Shown piece after piece: positions 1-4,586 of a stretch of 7,683 nt of DNA (its first letter is position 1; each line of letters opens with the position of its first letter). A program made the position numbers and the translations under genes. The stretch comes from RGIG3009 sp045603285. Its GTDB lineage: Bacteria; Bacillota; Clostridia; Oscillospirales; Acutalibacteraceae. The stretch is from contig JAZULW010000117.1 in the NCBI GenBank assembly GCA_045603285.1, forward strand, positions 1 to 7,683, read 5' to 3'. Under the pieces are notes generated by a model that searched no databases, had not been told where the DNA came from, and was given only the letters and a program-made list of their open reading frames with translations.

Positions 1-411
1 AATGATCACGTCGCGCCGTTCGGATAAAGCCGACGTCGCGGAATGGCGCAATTTGTCGATCTCGTCGTTAATGGCAGAGTCCTTTTCAATGTAGGTGTCG
101 GTCGGGGGAATATACGCTTCAGGCTGATAATAATCGTAGTAGGAAACAAAATATTCCACCGCGTTTTCGGGGAAGAATTCGCGGAACTCTGAGCAAAGCT
201 GTGCGGCAAGAGTTTTATTGTGAGCGAGAACGAGAGTCGGGCGGTTCACATTGGCGATGATATTCGCCATCGTAAAGGTCTTACCCGAGCCGGTAACACC
301 AAGTAAAACCTGCTCTTTTTTGCCGCTGAGCACGCCCTCGGTGAGCGCGGCAATCGCCTGTGGCTGGTCTCCGGTTGGCTTGTAATTGGAATGTAACATA
401 AATTTACCCAT
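1..411 (-). CDS. uvrB: UvrABC system protein B (excinuclease subunit UvrB), N-terminal part, cut by window edge
   Basis: UvrB is the damage-verifying helicase-like subunit of cytoplasmic nucleotide excision repair; it is loaded by UvrA and recruits UvrC for incision. Only the first 137 residues are present; the family is usually about 650-680 residues, and the rest lies left of base 1. Visible marks are the N-terminal sequence with TGDQPQAI (residues 13-20), Walker A GVTGSGKT (38-45), LVLAHNKTLAAQL (60-72) and the beta-hairpin start SYYDYYQPEAYIP (90-102), followed by TDTYIEKD. These are hallmark UvrB sequences. The ATG at 409-411 is chosen because AAAGGCGGTGA (416-426) sits 4 bases upstream; an in-frame ATG at 397-399 would be too far from it. 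No Bacillota-type LexA box (GAAC-N4-GTTC) was found between the promoter and the start, so SOS control is not evident here. The identification is essentially certain. Confidence 0.97.
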   Translation of the reverse strand, partial: MGKFMLHSNYKPTGDQPQAIAALTEGVLSGKKEQVLLGVTGSGKTFTMANIIANVNRPTLVLAHNKTLAAQLCSEFREFFPENAVEYFVSYYDYYQPEAYIPPTDTYIEKDSAINDEIDKLRHSATSALSERRDVII

Positions 412-458
412 ACGCTCACCGCCTTTCTCTAAGTATTGCCGAAAAGTATTAGCAGTAT

Positions 459-487
459 AGTATACCACAAAATTTTATATAAGTAAA
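459..487 (-). promoter_or_regulatory. sigma-A promoter for uvrB
   Basis: On the minus strand, -35 TTTACT (482-487) and -10 TATACT (459-464) are separated by 17 bases, and a TGG just before the -10 makes it an extended TGn element. This would start transcription near 452, about 40 bases before the uvrB ATG. A second, overlapping TATACT lies at 454-459. The -35 overlaps the T-rich tail and foot of the upstream terminator hairpin, so the terminator and promoter are packed together. Confidence 0.7.
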
Positions 488-515
488 GAGCCGATACAAA
501 ACCGTATCGGCTCTT
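476..515 (-). terminator. intrinsic terminator of the DUF1538/PII operon
   Basis: A perfect 12-bp stem (486-497 pairing with 504-515) with a 6-base loop (498-503) lies 6 bases past the PII-like gene's stop codon. On the minus strand it is followed by a T-rich stretch (TTTACTTATAT). It separates the two-gene operon from uvrB, which has its own promoter directly after it. Confidence 0.85.
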
Positions 516-521
516 GCGGAT

Positions 522-1205
522 TTAAATTTTATAGGCTTTTTCCACGGGCACCGCGCAGAGAATGGCGTGTGCTTCGGTGTGCAAGCCAAATTCGTTATTG
601 ACGTCTTCCATAATCTTTTCGCTGACATTGGCAGGCGCTAAAATGCAGATGACCTCGCGTTCTTCTTCGATATCGATCTGCGCCAGTTCACACAATTTTT
701 CGGTTTCGGCCAAACGAGCACGTAACACCGTACCGCCTGTAGCGCCCGCGCGTTTGGCAGTATGCATCACTTGGTCGGTATACCCCTCGCCCACGGTAAT
801 GAGAATGAGGTTGTGTTTGTGTTCGTTTTTCATAGTGCCTTCTTCTCCTTGTGCTTCCTCTACGGAAACGTTATGGTGCAAAATTTCGCAAATCAAACGG
901 TTTGCGGCCGATAAACGAAGCACCATCATCAATCCGCCGTATTCGGAATAGGTGTTGAAGTTGTCTCCGAAATCGACCATCATTTGTTTCACAGCCGATT
1001 CGGCGGCAAGGCTGATGACAATATCTTTATCATTACTGCCAAGCCCGAAAATGTCCATCATTTCGGTGGGGGCGGTACCAAACCCCACACATTGAAAATG
1101 CATACGAATGTCCAACCCATCCAAGCGAGACATCAGTTTTTTCCCTTTTCCGCGCTCCACAAACGAGAGGAGTACCGAAAGGCGTTTTGCGTATCGTTTA
1201 CTCAC
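522..1205 (-). CDS. tandem (double-domain) PII-like regulatory protein
   Basis: This 227-residue soluble protein has two GlnB/PII-like halves; classic PII proteins are about 112 residues and trimeric. The first half (about 8-105) carries HFQCVGFGTAP (36-46) followed by IFGLGSNDKDIVISL (52-66), a pattern of PII-like proteins. The second half (about 131-222) has LILITVGEGYTDQVM (133-147), AGATGGTVLRAR (153-164) and EEEREVICIL (180-189), matching the start, the TGGTV core and the last strands of PII. The segment after TGGTV lacks the usual RG and a canonical T-loop with its modifiable tyrosine, so classical uridylylation is unlikely. An acidic linker (about 114-128) joins the halves. GTG at 1203-1205 is preferred: it overlaps the upstream TGA as GTGA, and the GAGGAGGA site at 1212-1219 is well spaced. 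The in-frame GTG at 1209-1211 would touch that site. The operon context suggests it regulates the DUF1538 membrane protein; the ligand is unknown. Confidence 0.88.
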   Translation of the reverse strand: MSKRYAKRLSVLLSFVERGKGKKLMSRLDGLDIRMHFQCVGFGTAPTEMMDIFGLGSNDKDIVISLAAESAVKQMMVDFGDNFNTYSEYGGLMMVLRLSAANRLICEILHHNVSVEEAQGEEGTMKNEHKHNLILITVGEGYTDQVMHTAKRAGATGGTVLRARLAETEKLCELAQIDIEEEREVICILAPANVSEKIMEDVNNEFGLHTEAHAILCAVPVEKAYKI

Positions 1206-2722
1206 GCGCACTCCTCCTCAAAATACACAATATCGTTCTCCACTTGACGGAATTCCGCGTGTGCCTTTTGGAGCATACGGCGGCGGCGGAGATTGCCGCT
1301 GAGCCCGAGAATCTGAATGGTAATGAGCGGTGTCATGGCGATCATTGCCACAATGCCAAACGCATCCGTCATCACATTGCCACCCAGCATTTCGCACGCG
1401 CCAACGGCAAAGGGGAGCATAAACGTGGTGGTCATCGGGCCGCTGGCAACACCGCCCGAGTCGAACGCAATACCCGTATAGATGGGCGGAACGTAAAAAC
1501 TGATGACGAGCGAAATGGCATAGCCGCCAATCAAGAACGGCAAAATGGAAATGCCCGTGAGCACACGCAACATCGCAATGCCGACCGACACTGCCACACC
1601 GATGGAGAGTGCCAGACCGAGCGAACGTTCGGTAATGGCACCGTTGGTCACTTCGTTTACTTGTTTTTTAAGCGTGTGCACCGCCGGCTCTGCCGACACG
1701 ACGAAATAGCCCATCAACATACCAATGGGAATGAGCAACCAACGCGCATCACTCTCGGCAACGGCGGCACCGATGAGTTTACCGGCCGGCATAAACCCGA
1801 CATTGGCACCCGTTAGGAACAACACAAGCCCAACGTACGTATAAATCATACCCACACATACCTTGGCAAGCTGGTGTTTGTGGAAACGTTTGGAAATAAG
1901 TTGAAAAATAACAAACAAGGCCACGATGGGCAAAAAGGCGATTAGCACTTCTTCGGCATAGTGCGGAAGGACATAAAAGAACTGCATAAACGCTTCTTTG
2001 GTGGTGGTCACGTTCGGTAATACCGTTTGGGTGGTTTGGGAATCGGGGTTATAACAAATGCTGAGCACAAGAACCGATAAAATAGGCCCGATACTGCACA
2101 GCGAGACCAAACCGAAACTGTTTTCACGCGCACGTTTTTTACCGCCGATAGCCGCAAGACCCGTGCCGAGCGCCATAATGAACGGTACGGTGATGGGACC
2201 TGTGGTCACACCGCCGGAATCAAATGCAGTCGCCACAAAATCGGACGGGACAAAGAAGGCCAGTACAAGGATGGCACTGTAAAACACAATCAGCAGCCGC
2301 GACAACGGAATGTTGCGGCGAATGCGGAACAACGCGATGGCCAAAAACACCCCGACACCTGCGGCCACACACAGGATGAGCACCATATTGGGAATAGAGG
2401 GAACTTGTTCTGCCAACACCTGCAAATCGGGTTCGGCGATGGTGATAACAGCGCCGAGAATAAAGCAGACCACCAGCGGCGGCAACCATTTTTTACTTTT
2501 GGCAACGCGGTTACCGATGCCTTCACCGAGAGGCTCCATTGAAATGCCCGAACCGACGGTGAAAAAACTCATACCGCCGATCAGCAACAACGTACCAAAC
2601 AGAAAAAGCACCAGCACACCGGCATTGAGAGGGGCGGCCGTGATGCTGAGCAACAACACGATTGCCGCAATGGGCAACACCGATTGCAACGATTCTTTGA
2701 TGGAAATTTGAATATGCTGCAC
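1202..2722 (-). CDS. DUF1538 family membrane protein with two fused repeats (putative cation/proton antiporter)
   Basis: This 506-residue polytopic inner-membrane protein matches the DUF1538 family. It holds two homologous halves. Each has a KES-x-LP-type first helix (about 8-30; about 255-278), an AEP motif (96-98; 344-346), the signature FDSGGV-x-x-GP (167-176; 420-429), and then an (S/D)-x-FG(L/I)V plus (G/T)P(I/L) segment. Roughly 12-14 membrane helices can be seen, with a charged C-terminal tail (about 477-506). DUF1538 proteins from Halomonas (UmpA/UmpB) have been reported as a two-component Na+(Li+,K+)/H+ antiporter; the antiporter role here is inferred from that and not visible directly. 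The GTG at 2720-2722 is chosen because AGGGGAG (2729-2735) lies 6 bases upstream. An upstream in-frame TTG at 2753-2755 has no ribosome site and falls at the mRNA start. The gene overlaps the PII-like gene by 4 bases, suggesting one transcript and a regulatory partnership. Confidence 0.9.
   Translation of the reverse strand: MQHIQISIKESLQSVLPIAAIVLLLSITAAPLNAGVLVLFLFGTLLLIGGMSFFTVGSGISMEPLGEGIGNRVAKSKKWLPPLVVCFILGAVITIAEPDLQVLAEQVPSIPNMVLILCVAAGVGVFLAIALFRIRRNIPLSRLLIVFYSAILVLAFFVPSDFVATAFDSGGVTTGPITVPFIMALGTGLAAIGGKKRARENSFGLVSLCSIGPILSVLVLSICYNPDSQTTQTVLPNVTTTKEAFMQFFYVLPHYAEEVLIAFLPIVALFVIFQLISKRFHKHQLAKVCVGMIYTYVGLVLFLTGANVGFMPAGKLIGAAVAESDARWLLIPIGMLMGYFVVSAEPAVHTLKKQVNEVTNGAITERSLGLALSIGVAVSVGIAMLRVLTGISILPFLIGGYAISLVISFYVPPIYTGIAFDSGGVASGPMTTTFMLPFAVGACEMLGGNVMTDAFGIVAMIAMTPLITIQILGLSGNLRRRRMLQKAHAEFRQVENDIVYFEEECA
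1212..1219 (-). promoter_or_regulatory. ribosome binding site of the PII-like gene, inside the upstream coding region
   Basis: GAGGAGGA lies within the last codons of the DUF1538 gene (its Glu-Glu-Glu tail), 6 bases before the GTG at 1203-1205. It decides between two in-frame GTG codons, since the other one (1209-1211) begins directly after the site. With the 4-base stop/start overlap this points to translational coupling of the two genes. Confidence 0.8.
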
Positions 2723-2728
2723 GACCGT

Positions 2729-2735
2729 CTCCCCT
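2729..2735 (-). promoter_or_regulatory. ribosome binding site fixing the GTG start of the DUF1538 gene
   Basis: AGGGGAG on the minus strand sits 6 bases from the GTG at 2720-2722, an optimal spacing. It lies inside the reading frame if a TTG at 2753-2755 is used, so it is the evidence for the shorter protein. Confidence 0.8.
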
Positions 2736-2765
2736 TTCTCACCATATATATTCAAGAACCAATTT

Positions 2766-2795
2766 ATTATACCGAATATGGCGCGCTGGTGTCAA
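2766..2795 (-). promoter_or_regulatory. perfect-consensus sigma-A promoter of the DUF1538/PII operon
   Basis: On the minus strand, TTGACA (2790-2795) and TATAAT (2766-2771) both match the consensus exactly, with an 18-base spacer. Transcription would start near 2759, leaving a leader of about 37 bases before the GTG start. Such a strong core promoter suggests either high constitutive output or tight control by a repressor. Confidence 0.9.
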
Positions 2796-2806
2796 TGGGC
2801 TTCACG

Positions 2807-2820
2807 GTTTATTTATAAAC
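2807..2820. promoter_or_regulatory. 14-base palindrome between divergent promoters, candidate operator
   Basis: GTTTATTTATAAAC is a perfect inverted repeat (6-bp arms, 2-base centre). It lies 5 bases from the -35 of the MATE promoter and 11 bases from the -35 of the DUF1538 promoter. Its position suits a regulator acting on both genes. It is AT-rich, so it could also be chance or an UP-like element; no second copy was noticed. Confidence 0.35.
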
Positions 2821-2825
2821 TTTTG

Positions 2826-2854
2826 TTGCAAACTGCCGACATTTGCGGTATGAT
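2826..2854 (+). promoter_or_regulatory. sigma-A promoter of the MATE gene
   Basis: TTGCAA (2826-2831) and TATGAT (2849-2854) are separated by 17 bases and score 4/6 and 5/6 against consensus. Transcription would begin near 2861. That rules out the in-frame TTG at 2843 and the ATG at 2858 as starts and supports the ATG at 2885. Confidence 0.65.
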
Positions 2855-2884
2855 GAAATGGATTTTTACACAATGAGGTTGTTT

Positions 2885-4243
2885 ATGTTTATTCGTTCCA
2901 TGTTAAAAGACAAACCGTTTTGGAAAACACTGATCTCCTTAGCGCTTCCCATTGCGTTTCAAAACTTATTGTCCAGTTCACTTGCCATTGTGGACAACGT
3001 GATGATCGGGCAACTGGGTGACATTGCAGTAGCCGCCGTTGGGGAAGCGGCACAAGTGGCCTTTTTGATCAACATTTTCCTGTTTGGGCTCACTTCGGGC
3101 GGTGCCGTTTTTGCTGCGCAATATTGGGGGAGCCGCAATATGGAAGGGATTCGCCGCACCTATGGACTGGTGTTGTTGTCCTGCACCGCCCTTTCTACGA
3201 TCGCCGCCCTACTGGTATCGACGTTCCCTCACGTTGTGCTTGGCTGGTACACCAATTCCGAAGCCATCATTTCACTCGGCTCGGAGTATCTGCGGGTGGC
3301 GGCCTTTTCATATATCGGCATCGCGATCAATTTGAGCTTTTGCACCATTTTGCGTTCGATGGAAAAGGTAACGTTGCCGGTCGTTGCCAACCTGATTTCG
3401 GTGCTTGTGAACGTCTTTTTTAACGCGGTACTCATTTTCGGTTTGTGGGGATTCCCGAAACTCGGGGTAAAAGGCGCCGCCATTGCCACCGTCATTGCCG
3501 CCTTTGTCAACCCGCTTGTCATTTTCGCGGTATCGTTTTGTAAGCGCTATGTTCTTCGTTCTTCTCTGCGGGAGATGTTCCGTTTCCCCGCGGGGTTCGT
3601 TAAACATTTTTTCAGCATTTCCTTCCCTGTGTTTTTCAACGAGGCGATGTGGGCACTTGGCGTCGCGGGAGTCAACATGGTATTTGGCCGTATGGGCGAA
3701 AGCAACATCGCCGCCCTTACCATTGCGCGAACGGTGGAAAATCTGGCGTTTGTTCTCGTTGTGGGGCTTTGTAACGCTTGCAGTGTGCTTATCGGTAAAA
3801 ATATCGGGCGAGGCCATTTTGACACCGCCAAACTCTATGCCAGACGATTTACGCTTATCGTACCCTTTGTTTGCGCCGTCATCGGCGGTATTATTGTCGC
3901 GTTGCGCTCCCCCATTCTTTCGCTTTTTGCGTTGTCGGAAAAAGCCACGGCCACGGCAATGGGGTTGCTTTTCCTTTACGGATTGGAAATGCCGCTTCGC
4001 AATCTTCCGTATTTGGCCATTGTCGGCATTTTCCGTGCGGGCGGTGACACACGCACCGGTCTTCTTTACGATATGCCGTGCCTATGGGGTATTGCACTGC
4101 CGCTTACGGCGGTGCTCGGATTAGTGTTAAAATGGGATTTCTTGCTTGTGTATTTGCTGATGTTGTTATGTGAGGATATCCCCAAGAGCATCCTGTGTGT
4201 GCGCCATGTATTGTCAAACAAATGGTTGCGTGTCATAACCTAA
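2885..4243 (+). CDS. MATE family efflux transporter
   Basis: This 452-residue protein is the usual size for a multidrug and toxic compound extrusion antiporter, which exports drugs or metabolites across the inner membrane using a Na+ or H+ gradient. The first half has ALPIAFQNL (20-28) and VDNVMIGQLGDIAVAAVGEAAQ (36-57), typical of MATE helix 1 and the next loop, followed by AAQYWG (77-82) and VKGAAIATVIA (195-205). The C-terminal half repeats the fold, with NIAALTIARTVE (274-285) and the characteristic FRAGGDTRTGLLYD (383-396). About 12 hydrophobic helices are visible. The ATG at 2885 is chosen because GAGGT (2875-2879) is 5 bases upstream and the promoter lies at 2826-2854; longer versions would begin inside the promoter. 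The gene stands alone with its own promoter and terminator and diverges from the DUF1538/PII operon. Its substrate cannot be read from the sequence. Confidence 0.94.
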   Translation: MFIRSMLKDKPFWKTLISLALPIAFQNLLSSSLAIVDNVMIGQLGDIAVAAVGEAAQVAFLINIFLFGLTSGGAVFAAQYWGSRNMEGIRRTYGLVLLSCTALSTIAALLVSTFPHVVLGWYTNSEAIISLGSEYLRVAAFSYIGIAINLSFCTILRSMEKVTLPVVANLISVLVNVFFNAVLIFGLWGFPKLGVKGAAIATVIAAFVNPLVIFAVSFCKRYVLRSSLREMFRFPAGFVKHFFSISFPVFFNEAMWALGVAGVNMVFGRMGESNIAALTIARTVENLAFVLVVGLCNACSVLIGKNIGRGHFDTAKLYARRFTLIVPFVCAVIGGIIVALRSPILSLFALSEKATATAMGLLFLYGLEMPLRNLPYLAIVGIFRAGGDTRTGLLYDMPCLWGIALPLTAVLGLVLKWDFLLVYLLMLLCEDIPKSILCVRHVLSNKWLRVIT

Positions 4244-4247
4244 GGAG

Positions 4248-4278
4248 AAAAAAGCAAGTCTTTCGACTTGCTTTTTTA
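4248..4278 (+). terminator. intrinsic terminator of the MATE gene
   Basis: A 13-bp stem (4248-4260 with 4265-4277) and a 4-base TTTC loop lie 4 bases past the TAA. The G+C-bearing core GCAAGTC/GACTTGC is flanked by A and T runs, so it could also work on the opposite strand. Confidence 0.9.
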
Positions 4279-4325
4279 AATGGCATTCCGTTCACGGCTG
4301 GTGCATATCTCTGCATGACAAAAAT

Positions 4326-4359
4326 AAAAAATCGACAAGCCGAAACTTGTCGATTTTTT
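4326..4359 (-). terminator. intrinsic terminator of the tRNA-Leu gene (A/T-flanked, possibly bidirectional)
   Basis: A perfect 14-bp stem (4326-4339 with 4346-4359) with a 6-base loop (4340-4345) starts at the last base of the encoded CCA end. On the minus strand it ends in a T run. Together with the MATE terminator it forms a back-to-back pair insulating the two convergent units. Confidence 0.88.
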
Positions 4360-4443
4360 GGTGCGAGGAATGGGACTTGAACCCACACGTCGTTTGACAC
4401 ACGCACCTCAAACGTGCCTGTCTGCCGATTCCAGCATCCTCGC
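4359..4443 (-). tRNA. tRNA-Leu, anticodon GAG
   Basis: An 85-base class II tRNA can be folded by hand. The acceptor stem GCGAGGA (4437-4443) pairs perfectly with TCCTCGC (4363-4369), followed by discriminator A and an encoded CCA (4359-4361). The D arm is CTG/CAG with a GAATCGGCAGA loop, typical of tRNA-Leu. The anticodon stem CACGT/GCGTG has one G-T pair, and its loop TTGAGGT places GAG at positions 34-36, reading CUC and CUU codons. The 13-base variable region contains a GTC/GAC mini-stem, and the T arm has TTCAAGT in its loop. The gene stands alone, with its own promoter upstream and a hairpin at its 3' end. The long variable arm and the anticodon agree on leucine. Confidence 0.96.
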
Positions 4444-4454
4444 GTGCAGGACGT

Positions 4455-4483
4455 ATTATAACACCCCTTTTTCATTCTGTCAA
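4455..4483 (-). promoter_or_regulatory. perfect-consensus promoter of tRNA-Leu
   Basis: On the minus strand TTGACA (4478-4483) and TATAAT (4455-4460) are exact consensus hexamers with a 17-base spacer. Transcription would start near 4448, giving a leader of about 5 bases before the mature tRNA. Strong core promoters are usual for stable RNA genes. Confidence 0.92.
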
Positions 4484-4546
4484 CTGTTTTTCGCAGGAAA
4501 AAGTATTTAATTTTTTCTTTCTGTTTATACGTTATTCACATTTGTA

Positions 4547-4555
4547 TGCTATACT
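4547..4555 (+). promoter_or_regulatory. extended -10 promoter of the ABC transporter gene
   Basis: TGCTATACT is an extended -10 (TGn plus TATACT) with no clear -35 at the right distance. Transcription would start near 4562, about 25 bases before the ATG at 4587. It fires away from the tRNA promoter on the other strand. No operator or riboswitch-like fold was recognised in the short leader. Confidence 0.55.
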
Positions 4556-4586
4556 GTTCTCATTCTCTATCAAAAGGGGTCATTGT

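Noticed and set aside
6..209. Minus-strand open frame overlapping uvrB in another frame
   Set aside because: The uvrB frame covers the whole segment with exact family motifs; the alternative has a Thr/Arg/Pro-rich translation with no family resemblance.
431..450. Direct repeat AAGTATT twice in the uvrB leader
   Set aside because: Two 7-base AT-rich copies are expected by chance, and they do not match a LexA or other known operator.
1187..1816. Long plus-strand open frame of about 209 codons opposite the DUF1538 gene
   Set aside because: It is antisense to a clear membrane protein, has a His/Arg/Asn-rich, low-complexity translation, has no ribosome site and matches no family. It is a by-product of codon bias.
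3308..3817. Minus-strand open frame of about 169 codons opposite the MATE gene
   Set aside because: Shadow of the MATE reading frame; the translation is charged and unstructured, with no start signal or recognisable motif.
4242..4380. AAGGAG just after the MATE stop, suggesting a following small gene
   Set aside because: It is followed at once by a terminator hairpin and then the tRNA terminator and tRNA on the other strand; no in-frame start with coding character follows at a suitable distance.
4407..4409. Reading the tRNA anticodon as TTG (Gln) by shifting the loop
   Set aside because: The shifted loop breaks the top pair of the anticodon stem and places G at position 32. The GAG placement gives a full 5-bp stem, and the long variable arm fits Leu but not Gln.
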